Shown piece by piece: positions 36,634-45,294 of a stretch of DNA of 64,000 bases. A program made the position numbers and the translations under genes. The notes beneath the pieces were generated by a model. It was not told the DNA's origin. It was given only the letters and a program-made list of their open reading frames with translations, and searched no databases. The DNA comes from Simiduia aestuariiviva (lineage in GTDB: Bacteria; Pseudomonadota; Gammaproteobacteria; Pseudomonadales; Cellvibrionaceae): assembly GCF_014192475.1 (NCBI RefSeq), contig NZ_JACHXZ010000004.1, positions 485,348-549,347 on the forward strand, given 5' to 3'. How positions within the stretch are numbered: position 1 is the first letter of the stretch; each line of letters opens with the position of its first letter.

Positions 36634-38523
36634 TCACGCCGACGCTTGCAGCGCCTCTAACTGTTCAGACAAATCAAACCACGTTTGCTCGCTGGCTTCT
36701 AAACCTGCCTTGGCCTCCGCCTGCGATTTAATCAGCGCCTGTAGGCGCGCTTTGTTGTCATCTTGGTAGAGGTCGGGGTCGGCCATCTGCGCTTCGACTT
36801 CATCGAGCAGCGTCTGGAATTTCTCCATTTGTTGCTCGGCCTTTTTAAGGGCTTGGGTGAGCGGCTTCAGTTTTGCCCGCTCGGCGGCGGCTTGTTGGCG
36901 CTGAACCTTGCGATCCGCCCGCGGTGCTTCGTTAGTCGCACTGGCGGCGGTGGGTGCAGCTTGTTGTTGCTGCGCTTGGGTCCACTGGTGGTAGGCGTCG
37001 AGATCACCCTCGAAGATACTCACCTGACCCTCGTGTACCAGCCAAAACTCCTCCACGGTGTTGCGCAGCAAATGGCGATCGTGCGAAACCACCACCACGG
37101 CGCCTTCAAAGGCTTGCAGTGCCACCGTCAGCGCGTGGCGCATTTCCAAATCGAGGTGGTTGGTGGGTTCATCCAGCAGCAATAAATTGGGCTTTTGCCA
37201 GGCGATGATGGCGAGCGCCAGGCGCGCCTTTTCGCCGCCGGAAAACGGCCGCACCTTGCTGAGCGCCAGCTCGCCGTTAAAGCCAAAGCCGCCTAGAAAA
37301 TTGCGAATTTCCTGGTCGCTGGCTTTGGGCGATAGTCGTTGCAGGTGCAGTGCCGGCGTCGCGTCCAAGTCTAGGGCTTGCAATTGGTGCTGGGCAAAAT
37401 AGCCGATGCGCAAATGCTCGCCACTCACGCGCTCGCCGGCAAGGGGGGTGAGATCGCCGGTAAAGGCTTTAACCAGTGTGGATTTACCGGCGCCGTTAAA
37501 TCCGAGCAAACCAATGCGCATGCCGGGCAAAAGGGTGAGATTCAATTGCTCGAACAGCGCCCGCGCGCCGTAACCTAAACGCGCTTGTTGTAAGCCCACA
37601 AGCGGCGTGCTCACCTTGTCGTAACAGGGGATGGCAAAGTGAAACGGGGAGTCAATATGGGCCGGCGCGATACTCTCCATGCGCTCTAGCTCTTTCAGTC
37701 GGCTCTGTGCCTGCTTCGCCTTTGAGGCTTTGGCGCGAAACCGGCGCACAAAATCTTCAATCTCGGCAACGCGTACCTGCTGTTTTTCGAAGGCCAGTTG
37801 TTGTTGTGCCAGCCGCTCGGCTTTTTGCCGCTCGTAGGCGGAATAATTGCCCACATACAGTACCAATTTCTGGCCTTCTAAATTGACGATGCGATCCACC
37901 GTTTGATCGAGGAAATCGCGGTCGTGGGAAATTAGCAACAGGGTGCCGGGGTAGCGTTTTAACCATTGCTCTAGCCACAGCGTGGTATCTAAATCCAAGT
38001 GGTTGGTGGGTTCGTCCAATAGCAACAGATCGCTCGGGCACATGAGCGCCTGCGCGAGGTTGAGTCGTATGCGCCAGCCGCCGGAAAAGTCGCTCACGGG
38101 CTTGTGTTCATCGCCGGGCGCAAAGCCAAGGCCCGCCATTAATTGCAGCGCGCGAGCTTCAGCGGTGTAGCCGTCGATGTGCTCCATTTCGGCATAGGCG
38201 TTGGCCAGCGCTTCGCCCTCGCCCTGCGCAATAAGCGCCTCTAAACGCCGCAATTCGGTGTCGCCGTCGAGCACGTGATCGAGCGCGCGTTTGCCGGTAT
38301 CCTCAATTTCTTGCGCCATGTGGGCAATGCGCCACTGGTCGGGTATTTGGCAGCTACCGGCGTCGGTGCTAAGTGCGCCGAGCAACAATTGGAACAGCGA
38401 CGATTTGCCCGTACCATTGGCGCCAATCAAGCCCACGTGTTGGCCTGGGTGAATGCGCAGGTCCGCCTGTTCAAGCAGAAATTTTTGCCCGCGTTGCAGG
38501 CTCACTTGGTTTAATTCAATCAT
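36634..38523 (-). CDS. ABC-F family ATPase (YheS-like)
   Basis: 629 residues from ATG 38523. Two nucleotide-binding domains without membrane segments: first Walker A GANGTGKSS, signature FSGGWRIRLNLAQ, LLLDEPTNHLDL; second GFNGAGKST, FSGGEKARLALA, LLLDEPTNHLDL. The linker between them and a C-terminal coiled coil (about 540-629) mark ABC-F translation factors, which act in the ribosomal E site. An in-frame start at 38574 overlaps the divergent gene; the family N-terminus is MIELNQVSL. Confidence 0.9.
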   Translation of the reverse strand: MIELNQVSLQRGQKFLLEQADLRIHPGQHVGLIGANGTGKSSLFQLLLGALSTDAGSCQIPDQWRIAHMAQEIEDTGKRALDHVLDGDTELRRLEALIAQGEGEALANAYAEMEHIDGYTAEARALQLMAGLGFAPGDEHKPVSDFSGGWRIRLNLAQALMCPSDLLLLDEPTNHLDLDTTLWLEQWLKRYPGTLLLISHDRDFLDQTVDRIVNLEGQKLVLYVGNYSAYERQKAERLAQQQLAFEKQQVRVAEIEDFVRRFRAKASKAKQAQSRLKELERMESIAPAHIDSPFHFAIPCYDKVSTPLVGLQQARLGYGARALFEQLNLTLLPGMRIGLLGFNGAGKSTLVKAFTGDLTPLAGERVSGEHLRIGYFAQHQLQALDLDATPALHLQRLSPKASDQEIRNFLGGFGFNGELALSKVRPFSGGEKARLALAIIAWQKPNLLLLDEPTNHLDLEMRHALTVALQAFEGAVVVVSHDRHLLRNTVEEFWLVHEGQVSIFEGDLDAYHQWTQAQQQQAAPTAASATNEAPRADRKVQRQQAAAERAKLKPLTQALKKAEQQMEKFQTLLDEVEAQMADPDLYQDDNKARLQALIKSQAEAKAGLEASEQTWFDLSEQLEALQASA

Positions 38524-38568
38524 GGCGCGCATTGTAGCAGCGCGCCTGTCGGCCACCAGCAGAAAATC

Positions 38569-39045
38569 ATGCAAGCGTTGAAAGATTTTGCACTATGGAT
38601 TTATGGCCGCAAGGATGTGGAAACTGAGTGCTTGGGCTGGCAAGATCGCGCCGGCGTGAGTGTGCCCTTGTTGCTGTGTTGCGCGTGGTTGGATTGGCGC
38701 GGTACGGGTTGCGATGGGGCGCAGTTACACGCGCTTGGCCAACCGGTAGTGGAGTGGGAGCGCGCGGTGGTCTGGCCAATCCGCCAGTTGCGCCGGCAAC
38801 TCAAACCGCAGGCGCGAACCGATGATGTTGTCCAAGCCCTGCGCGAGCGCATCAAGCAGACCGAGCTCAGTGCCGAGTTGGCGGTGTTGGACAAGCTGGC
38901 AGCACTGCCTTGGTCGCCCACATCGGAACTGGCGCTGAACAGCCTGGCCTCTCACTATCAACTGCATGATTGTGACCCCTTCCCCGCTTTGCGCCGCGCA
39001 ATGGCCGAGCGGCCTCCAGGTCGCTTAACAGGCCCGCATAACTAG
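38569..39045 (+). CDS. TIGR02444 family protein
   Basis: 158 residues. The N-terminus LKDFALWIYGRKDVETECL and VSVPLLLCCAWLDWRG match the TIGR02444 family, small soluble proteins found next to ABC-F genes in pseudomonads and relatives. Function unknown. Divergent from the ABC-F gene with only about 45 bases between the starts. Confidence 0.85.
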   Translation: MQALKDFALWIYGRKDVETECLGWQDRAGVSVPLLLCCAWLDWRGTGCDGAQLHALGQPVVEWERAVVWPIRQLRRQLKPQARTDDVVQALRERIKQTELSAELAVLDKLAALPWSPTSELALNSLASHYQLHDCDPFPALRRAMAERPPGRLTGPHN

Positions 39046-39115
39046 GCTAGTATTGGCCGCTCGTCATGTACGCCTGAGCCAGTGTGGAGCTTGGGACCTC
39101 AACCGGAAGAAGATA

Positions 39116-39850
39116 ATGATTAAAATGAAACATAGCCTGGTGTCAGGCATTGCCTTGGCGTCTGTATTGTTGGCCGCTTGTGGCGCAGATAAAAAAGCTG
39201 AAGAAGCCAAGCTCGAAAGTTTGGAAGCCAAGGTGAGCTACATGTTTGGTACCAACATGGCGAGCCAGTTTAAGCAGGAAGGATTTGAGTTGGACGCAGC
39301 GGCTATCGCGTTGGCGATCAACGACGTGCAAGCCGGCAAAGAAAGCCGCATCAGTGAAGAAGAAATGCAGCAAGTTATGCAGGATTTCCAAGCCAAGGCG
39401 CAGGCCAAGCAAGAAAACAAATTCAAAGCCGTGGCCGATGGCAACATGAAAGAGAGCCAGGCCTATTTAGCAGAGAACGCGAAAAAAGACGGTGTGCAAA
39501 CCACCGAGTCGGGTTTGCAGTACAAAGTTGTTAACGCTGGTGAAGGCGCCAAGCCCACAACGGCCGACACAGTTACCGTGCACTACAAGGGCACGCTGAT
39601 TGACGGCACTGAGTTCGACAGTTCATACGGCCGCGGTGAGCCAGTTAGCTTCCCCGTTACCGGTGTCATTCCCGGCTGGACCGAAGCGCTCCAGTTGATG
39701 AGCCCCGGCGCCAAGTACGAATTGTATATTCCGTCAGAGCTGGCCTACGGCCCCGGCGGCACTGGCCCAATCGGTCCAAACCAGGCGCTGATTTTTGAAG
39801 TGGAATTGCTGAGCATCGACGCCGGCGAAGAGGCAGCGGCCGCCGAATAA
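39116..39850 (+). CDS. FKBP-type peptidyl-prolyl isomerase lipoprotein (Mip/FkpA-like)
   Basis: 244 residues from ATG 39116 (GGAAGAAG site). Lipobox LLAACG with lipidated Cys near residue 22; an N-terminal helical dimerisation domain (about 30-130); FKBP domain (about 140-232) with VTVHYKGTLIDGTEFDSSYGRGEP-type core and IPSELAYG. Folding helper on the periplasmic side of the outer or inner membrane. Acidic, Ala-rich tail. Confidence 0.93.
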   Translation: MIKMKHSLVSGIALASVLLAACGADKKAEEAKLESLEAKVSYMFGTNMASQFKQEGFELDAAAIALAINDVQAGKESRISEEEMQQVMQDFQAKAQAKQENKFKAVADGNMKESQAYLAENAKKDGVQTTESGLQYKVVNAGEGAKPTTADTVTVHYKGTLIDGTEFDSSYGRGEPVSFPVTGVIPGWTEALQLMSPGAKYELYIPSELAYGPGGTGPIGPNQALIFEVELLSIDAGEEAAAAE

Positions 39851-39862
39851 GCGAGCCCTTGC

Positions 39863-39892
39863 TAAAAAGGCTGCCTAGGCAGCCTTTTTTTA
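39863..39892. terminator. Bidirectional intrinsic terminator
   Basis: AAAGGCTGCC / GGCAGCCTTT stem with flanking A and T runs between the convergent FKBP and WD40 genes. Confidence 0.92.
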
Positions 39893-39912
39893 TGGGCCTG
39901 TTTCGGAAACTG

Positions 39913-40881
39913 TTAGCGCAAGGCGTGGACAAAGCCGTTACTGGCCACGGCAACGTAGCCGTTTTCAGTAAATGCCAATGCCAACACTGCGGCGCCGGTG
40001 GGTTGTAGGGTGTCGCGCTTGGGGAGCCGCCAACGTTTTGTTTCGGTGAGACTTTCAACGCTCCAGAGCTGAACTATCTCGTCGGGCCGGCCAGTGAGCA
40101 ACTGGCTCCCGTCATCGGAAAACCGCGCCGCGGTAAATCGCAGGCCGCGTTTGACCATGGAGCCCTGCAGGGGAATATTGCCGATAGCGCGGCCCGACTC
40201 TAGGTTCCAGAGCACGGCTTTGTCGTATTTGGCGGCCGTCAGCGCGCGCGTACCGTCGCGGCTCAAGGCCACCATTTGCACTTCTTCGTCGTGCGTAAAC
40301 GTGCGCAGCACCTCGCCCGAGGCCACGTCCCAGAGCACCGCTGTTTTATCTTCTGAACCCGTGAGTGCGAATTTAGCATCCGCAGATAACGCCACCTTGC
40401 GCACCCGGTTGGTGTGTCGAAAGGTGCGACTGACGCCGCCCCGTTTAATGTCAAACATCACTGCCGTACCGTCCACAAGGCCGAGCAGCGCATAATTGCC
40501 ATTGGGCGTTAGCGCCATGTCTAAAATCTCCGCTGGCGCATTCCAAAAGCGAGTGGCCTGGCCAGACTGCACATCCCAAAACACGATGGTGTGCGTGGTG
40601 GCGGTAGCGGCCCAGCGTGTATCGGGTGAAAAGGCGCTGCTCTGCAGGGTGGATTGTTCACCGGCTCGATGGTTCCAATTGTAGAGGCGTTCAAAATCCG
40701 TGAGCCGCCACAGGCTGCCGCCTTCGAAAATGGATCCGATAATGGCATAGTCGCCATCGTCCGAGAGCGATGCGCTCAGGGCCCCCTTATTGGCGACTTC
40801 AATGCTTTTTGTGGGGGTGGGCGTTGAATCGCAGGCTGTGAGCCAAAGCAGCACAATCAGGCCAGCAGCTTTCCATTTCAT
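39913..40881 (-). CDS. WD40-repeat lipoprotein
   Basis: 322 residues. Lipobox LWLTACD gives a lipidated Cys at residue 17. The rest forms six or seven WD40-like blades, clearest in ALTGSEDKTAVLWDVASGEVL and ALTAAKYDKAVLWNLESG. Such envelope propellers act as protein scaffolds; the partner is unknown. Convergent with the FKBP lipoprotein; upstream it has a very stable GGGGGG/CCCCCC hairpin (40944-40960). Confidence 0.85.
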   Translation of the reverse strand: MKWKAAGLIVLLWLTACDSTPTPTKSIEVANKGALSASLSDDGDYAIIGSIFEGGSLWRLTDFERLYNWNHRAGEQSTLQSSAFSPDTRWAATATTHTIVFWDVQSGQATRFWNAPAEILDMALTPNGNYALLGLVDGTAVMFDIKRGGVSRTFRHTNRVRKVALSADAKFALTGSEDKTAVLWDVASGEVLRTFTHDEEVQMVALSRDGTRALTAAKYDKAVLWNLESGRAIGNIPLQGSMVKRGLRFTAARFSDDGSQLLTGRPDEIVQLWSVESLTETKRWRLPKRDTLQPTGAAVLALAFTENGYVAVASNGFVHALR

Positions 40882-40943
40882 ACACGAGTCCGAGCGCAGA
40901 GGGTTCTGGCTTTAAAGATAGTGTATAACTGAGGGCTTCGCTT

Positions 40944-40960
40944 GGGGGGATAGCCCCCCA
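40944..40960. repeat. GC-only hairpin upstream of the WD40 gene
   Basis: Stem TGGGGGG / CCCCCCA with a 3-base loop in the 113-base gap between rsd and the WD40 gene. No T-run on either side. Confidence 0.5.
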
Positions 40961-40985
40961 CGGCAAGTCGCGCGGGCGGCTTTAA

Positions 40986-41008
40986 ATCTCGTGGCTAGGC
41001 CACGAGAT
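40986..41008 (-). terminator. Perfect 10-bp hairpin over the rsd stop codon
   Basis: ATCTCGTGGC / GCCACGAGAT with a 3-base loop; the loop-side bases include the rsd stop. Only a short TTTAAA follows on the minus strand, so it is a weak terminator or mRNA 3'-end stabiliser. Confidence 0.55.
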
Positions 41009-41456
41009 CCTTATGGGCATCGTGCATAACCGCGATCAATCGATCTTCGGCGGCAAACCGAGTCTCGAGGGCGTCACCCAATTGAGACAGGTCATTGCGA
41101 AGCGCATCCAAGTCGTCAGTTTCTTGGTATTTGTCGTTAAAATCGAGAATAACATCGGTAGTTGGATCGATTTTGGTATACAACTCAACGGCCTCGCTAA
41201 TGGCCTCGGTGTCGCCGAATTCTTTTGCTTCGTTCACCAACTGCTTGTACACCTCGAAATGGCCTGCAGAGGAATAATCCACCAGCATTTGGCACAGGGT
41301 GCGAACTTTGTCGCCGTGCTGCTCAGGTTCAAAGGCGTCGAAATCAGACAGTTTGCAGTACAGCACCAGCATGTCCTGACGTGCCTGCAGCCAACGATCA
41401 ATAATATCGCTAACACCACCCCAACGTTCTTTAGCTGTTGCACATTTTTCGAGCAT
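40995..41456 (-). CDS. rsd: Rsd/AlgQ anti-sigma-70 family regulator
   Basis: 153 residues, all-helical. Beginning MLEKCATAKERWGGVSDIIDRWLQARQDML is typical of the Rsd/AlgQ family, which binds sigma-70 region 4 and, in Pseudomonas (AlgQ), affects alginate and other stationary-phase genes. Next to dsbB and a FliL-like gene, as in pseudomonads. Preceded by lrgAB on the opposite side. Confidence 0.92.
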   Translation of the reverse strand: MLEKCATAKERWGGVSDIIDRWLQARQDMLVLYCKLSDFDAFEPEQHGDKVRTLCQMLVDYSSAGHFEVYKQLVNEAKEFGDTEAISEAVELYTKIDPTTDVILDFNDKYQETDDLDALRNDLSQLGDALETRFAAEDRLIAVMHDAHKDLVA

Positions 41457-41534
41457 GTTGCGAATTCCTTAACGCTTTTAATGACGAGACTAGTGCTCAA
41501 TGTAGGGGAAAGTGTGATGCCCGGCAAGCGCTAA

Positions 41535-42236
41535 TCAAAAGCCCCTTGTCAGCGCTTGCACTGTGGCTGGCAACCACAATGCTGTGAATGCCCCCGTCAA
41601 GCCCATGGCCAAACTGGCGAACGCGCCGGTGATGGGATTGGTCTCAAACGCGCGCGCCGTACCCACGCCGTGGGCGTTGATGCCTAGTACCAAGCCCTGG
41701 CTGCGCGGGTCTTGCAAACCCGTCACGCGGAAGGCCAAGGGTGCCATGAGCGCGCCGAGAATACCGGTAAAAATAACCACGCCCGTGGTCAAACCCGTAT
41801 TGGCATTTAACTGCTCAGCAATACTCAGGGCGATGGGGGTGGTGACAGATTTTGGCGCCAGTGCGAGCAGGAGTTCATGGCTGCCACCGGCCAGTGCCGC
41901 CAATCCCAGAGCCGTGGCGCAGGCCACCAAGCCGCCAAATATTACGGTGACCGTAACCGGCCCAATAAACGCTTTGAGATGGTGGAATTCGCGGTGCAGC
42001 GGCAGTGCCAAGGCCACTGTGGCAAGCCCCAGCAGTTGATCAAATAGCAACGTGTGTTGTCGGTATTCGGCAAAGGATATGTTCAGCGCAGTTAACAGCA
42101 GCGCCATTAACAAGGTGCCGGTCAGCAGCGGGTGTAGCCAGACGCGGCGAGCCGCGCGTCGGTAGAGTAGCAAGCCCAGTTGGTAGGCCAACAATGTGGC
42201 GCCGATGAGCAACAGGCCCGTTGCGCGCTCAGTCAT
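41535..42236 (-). CDS. lrgB: LrgB/CidB family membrane protein
   Basis: 233 residues with about seven hydrophobic segments. Conserved ALAPKSVTTPIALSIAEQ and LGINAHGVGTARAFE motifs identify the LrgB family, partner of LrgA in holin-like export control or metabolite (glycolate/pyruvate) transport. Overlaps lrgA by 8 bases. Confidence 0.9.
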   Translation of the reverse strand: MTERATGLLLIGATLLAYQLGLLLYRRAARRVWLHPLLTGTLLMALLLTALNISFAEYRQHTLLFDQLLGLATVALALPLHREFHHLKAFIGPVTVTVIFGGLVACATALGLAALAGGSHELLLALAPKSVTTPIALSIAEQLNANTGLTTGVVIFTGILGALMAPLAFRVTGLQDPRSQGLVLGINAHGVGTARAFETNPITGAFASLAMGLTGAFTALWLPATVQALTRGF

Positions 42237-42606
42237 GGTGGCGACTTAGCCAGCGCAGCAGGATTGCACACAACACCATACTGATGAAAGTTGCGAGCAC
42301 TATAGCCGCGAGGACTGCAGGCCATTGAGCTTGAATGTGATCGGGCAGAAAAAATATACCGACACCGGCGGGCAAAAACAGCAGGCTCAAATTATCGATG
42401 AGCGCTTTGCCTGCTGTCTCGGTGGCGACCAACCAGCCTCTAGGCCACAGTACGGCGCCGAGTCGCAGGCTGGCCAGTAATAGCAACATGCCCACAACGG
42501 GCCCCGGAATGGGCCAATTGAGCCAGTAGCTGATCAGTTCACCGACCAGCTGGTAGGCAATCAGTATGAGAAGCCCTGGGATCACGCCTTGCGCAGTGCT
42601 TGCCAC
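42229..42606 (-). CDS. lrgA: LrgA/CidA family membrane protein
   Basis: 125 residues with four membrane segments. PIPGPVVGMLLLL and LSLLFLPAGVGIFFLPDHI are the LrgA hallmarks. Its start lies inside the end of dsbB (25-base overlap) and its end overlaps lrgB, so the three minus-strand genes dsbB-lrgA-lrgB appear translationally coupled. Confidence 0.9.
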   Translation of the reverse strand: MASTAQGVIPGLLILIAYQLVGELISYWLNWPIPGPVVGMLLLLASLRLGAVLWPRGWLVATETAGKALIDNLSLLFLPAGVGIFFLPDHIQAQWPAVLAAIVLATFISMVLCAILLRWLSRHHD

Positions 42607-43070
42607 AGGCTAATTACCGCCAAGCCCACAAACGCCACCAGCGTCCAGCCGGGAATGCTCAAGCCTAAAAATTGCCAGACCACGTCGGCGCAATTGCCGT
42701 CGCCTTGAAACAACAGTCGCAGGGCGTCCATGAGCGGAAAGGTTTCGAACATGTATTCCAAACCCGGGCCACAGGCGGGCACTTGGTCTTCGGGCAAATT
42801 TTGAATCCACACGTGACGGCCAGCAACGCCTGCGCCAATCAGCGCCCCAATGATGCTTAAGCCGCCGTAAATTTTGCGACCGAAGGCGGCGGGGTTGTGC
42901 AGCGCAGCCAGCAGCGCCAGAAGACCGACCACTATGACGAAAATGCGCTGCGTGATGCACAGTGGACAGGGGTGCATGCCCATTGCGTGCTGCATGTAGA
43001 GCGCCGCGAGGATGAGGCCAGTGCAGCCCAAGAACACAATAAAGTACGTTTGACGAATGCCGGGTAGCAT
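42582..43070 (-). CDS. dsbB: Disulfide bond formation protein DsbB
   Basis: 162 residues, four membrane segments. Periplasmic CPLC at 35-38 and the second pair of Cys (VPACGPG and GNCADV) are intact. Reoxidises DsbA and passes electrons to quinone. Length is slightly below the Escherichia coli protein. Divergent from the FliL-like gene; its 3' end overlaps lrgA. Confidence 0.95.
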   Translation of the reverse strand: MLPGIRQTYFIVFLGCTGLILAALYMQHAMGMHPCPLCITQRIFVIVVGLLALLAALHNPAAFGRKIYGGLSIIGALIGAGVAGRHVWIQNLPEDQVPACGPGLEYMFETFPLMDALRLLFQGDGNCADVVWQFLGLSIPGWTLVAFVGLAVISLWQALRKA

Positions 43071-43213
43071 GGGTTGCTCCTAACTAAATGGATAAAGGCG
43101 TAATTTTGCCGGCCACACTAGGCGAAAACCGCATTTGGCACAATAACCCGGCACCATAAACGGGCTGGAGCGACTATGCTAAAAGCTTTCCAGAGTTCTT
43201 GTTTGGGTAGTTT

Positions 43214-43651
43214 ATGGCGATGTTAAGACCTTTAGTACTGATAGCCTGTTGTCTATTGTTGTGGCATCCGCAAACCGTGGCTCAAGATGAGGAAGCGGAG
43301 GCTGAGGGCGAAACGCCGGCCAAGCCAGAGGCGCTGTATATTCCGCTGCAACCGCCCTTCGTGGTGAATTACGGTGGCCCCGGTCGTTTGCGCTACCTAA
43401 AAGCCGAACTCACCGTGCGGGTTTACGATGTCAGCGCGGCCCAAAAAGTCCGCCATCACATGCCGGCCATTCGGGATACGCTTGTGACGTTGATGAGTCG
43501 GCAGGAAGAGCTGGTCATCGACACACAAGAAGGCAAGGAGCAACTGCGGCAGGATGCGCTCACGGCCATTCGCACGGTTATTGAGAATGAAGAGGGTGAA
43601 GACACCGGCGTGGTAGACGTTTTCTTCGACAATTTGATAGTCCAGCGCTAA
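43214..43651 (+). CDS. FliL-like exported protein
   Basis: 145 residues. A hydrophobic N-terminus (signal or anchor, to about residue 23), an acidic linker, then a FliL-type domain (about 45-145: PPFVVNYGGPGRLRYLKAEL, ending VFFDNLIVQR). No other flagellar gene is nearby. Similar stand-alone FliL-like genes occur beside rsd/dsbB in pseudomonads, so a role other than the flagellar motor is possible. Confidence 0.85.
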   Translation: MAMLRPLVLIACCLLLWHPQTVAQDEEAEAEGETPAKPEALYIPLQPPFVVNYGGPGRLRYLKAELTVRVYDVSAAQKVRHHMPAIRDTLVTLMSRQEELVIDTQEGKEQLRQDALTAIRTVIENEEGEDTGVVDVFFDNLIVQR

Positions 43652-43667
43652 CGCTAATCACCCGCTA

Positions 43668-43709
43668 GTGGCGCACCGTTGCGATTGATAGCGGTGCGAC
43701 GCACGCCAC
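43668..43709. repeat. Interrupted inverted repeat between convergent genes
   Basis: GTGGCG-CACCG ... CGGTG-(7-base bulge)-CGCCAC with a 13-base loop. No T-run; perhaps a weak terminator for the FliL-like gene. Confidence 0.4.
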
Positions 43710-43743
43710 CAAATGAACAACGCAAGATTGTTAAAAACACGCG

Positions 43744-44229
43744 TTAGAGTGATTTAATTTGCAGTGATACGCGTTTATTGCCTACGGCTTGTTCGGCCGC
43801 GGTAATGAAGCCCTGTTGTTGATGAAACTGCAGCGACGGCGGATTGGACGGTGCAATGTCGATTTCGGCGGCCAACCAAACTAACTGCTGCGCTTTGGCC
43901 CAATCAGTCAGTTCCCGATAAAATTGTTGGCCCAACCCCTGCCCCCGAACTTGTGCGCTCAGCACGATGCGATCAATGTAAAGAAACCGCTGTAAGCGCG
44001 CATTAAACCAGCGATAGTTGGGGCTGTCGTAGGCGGCACCATGGGTAAACGCCAACAGAAAGCCCACCACCCCTTCGTTGTTTTCAGCCACCCAAAATAA
44101 TGCACTGTGTGCGCGAAGCAGTTGCAAGCGCTCGGCATCCATCGGACTTAAAAACTGCACCGATGCTTTATTCAATGCCAGCACGGCCTCGCTATCACCG
44201 CTTTCGAAAGCTCGAATGTTGATGCTCAT
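43744..44229 (-). CDS. GNAT family N-acetyltransferase
   Basis: 161 residues from ATG 44229, which overlaps the stop of the oxidoreductase gene (ATGA). GNAT acetyl-CoA site VRGQGLGQQFYREL and IDRIVLSAQ are clear; C-terminal FHQQQGFI is typical. Acceptor unknown. Confidence 0.85.
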   Translation of the reverse strand: MSINIRAFESGDSEAVLALNKASVQFLSPMDAERLQLLRAHSALFWVAENNEGVVGFLLAFTHGAAYDSPNYRWFNARLQRFLYIDRIVLSAQVRGQGLGQQFYRELTDWAKAQQLVWLAAEIDIAPSNPPSLQFHQQQGFITAAEQAVGNKRVSLQIKSL

Positions 44230-45260
44230 ACTATCTCCGACAGGTCTGGGCAATCCAAGGTCATACCGCGTTGCTGGCTTTGTTCAGCGAGCGCCAGCAG
44301 CGCCATAACCGAGAGTGCATCCCTTCGTGTGACGGGCAGCGGGCCCCCGACTGTTAACGCGCGCGCCAATTGCCGATAAAACGCCGGGTAGTTGCCGCGC
44401 TCGAGTGCGGGCGACTCGGTTCCACTGGCGGTGTCGAGCCGCGCTCGGCGCTGCTGCGAAACACCAAACTGTGGATCGTCCAAGGACAGCCCCGCTTTAA
44501 GTTGCGCTTCCTGTGGATCGAGATCTGCAATCGTTAACGTGCCGGCACTCCCTTCCACTCTAAATCGATGCACTGGCCCCGCACAGTGAGGGCTGGAATG
44601 CAGTACCACCTCGCAATCGGGGTAGTGCAATTGAACGTGAAAGTAATCGACACTTTGTGCGCCTTGGCGCTGGGCTTGCAAGCGCGCGGTAATCTGTATG
44701 GGCCAGCCAAACAGTTGTAGCGCCTGATCGACGAGGTGAGGGCCAAGGTCAAACCAGATGCCTGCACCCGCGCCGGCATTCTCTCGCCATCGGTCGCGCA
44801 CGCGCGGTCGAAACCGATCAAAACGCGATTCAAACAGCTTTACTGCACCGAGCCGATTGTGGTCCAACGCGGCGCGCAGCGTGAGAAAGTCGCCATCCCA
44901 GCGGCGGTTGTGGAAGACCGTGAGTGTGCAAGCATTTGCCGCCGCCAATGCATACAAGTGCTGTGCTTGCGCCAAGGTAACGGTCATGGGCTTTTCCACC
45001 ACTAGGTGCAACCCGCGCTGCAGCACTTGGCTACTCAAACTGTAGTGCAGGCTATTGGGTGCGGTAATGATCACCACATCGAGTGATGGATGCTTTAAAA
45101 AATCTTCGAGCTCGGTGTAGTGCTGGACATCGCCAACCAGCGGTTTAGCTTGGCTGCTGAGTACCGCACAAAGCTCGTAGTCAGCGGCGTGACTTAGTAG
45201 GGGAAAATGAAACGTCTGGGCGGCATATCCAAAGCCAATAATGCCCACCTTCAAAGCCAT
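44226..45260 (-). CDS. Gfo/Idh/MocA family oxidoreductase (YdgJ-like)
   Basis: 344 residues. N-terminal NAD(P)-binding GIIGFGYAAQTFHFPLL; EKPMTV with the catalytic-type Lys near residue 95; C-terminal alpha/beta dimer domain with WFDLGPHLVDQAL. Oxidises or reduces a sugar or polyol, substrate unknown. Translationally coupled to the downstream GNAT gene. Confidence 0.9.
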   Translation of the reverse strand: MALKVGIIGFGYAAQTFHFPLLSHAADYELCAVLSSQAKPLVGDVQHYTELEDFLKHPSLDVVIITAPNSLHYSLSSQVLQRGLHLVVEKPMTVTLAQAQHLYALAAANACTLTVFHNRRWDGDFLTLRAALDHNRLGAVKLFESRFDRFRPRVRDRWRENAGAGAGIWFDLGPHLVDQALQLFGWPIQITARLQAQRQGAQSVDYFHVQLHYPDCEVVLHSSPHCAGPVHRFRVEGSAGTLTIADLDPQEAQLKAGLSLDDPQFGVSQQRRARLDTASGTESPALERGNYPAFYRQLARALTVGGPLPVTRRDALSVMALLALAEQSQQRGMTLDCPDLSEIV

Positions 45261-45294
45261 AAATAGCGCGCCTTTTTTCTAGCGTAAGCAGATT

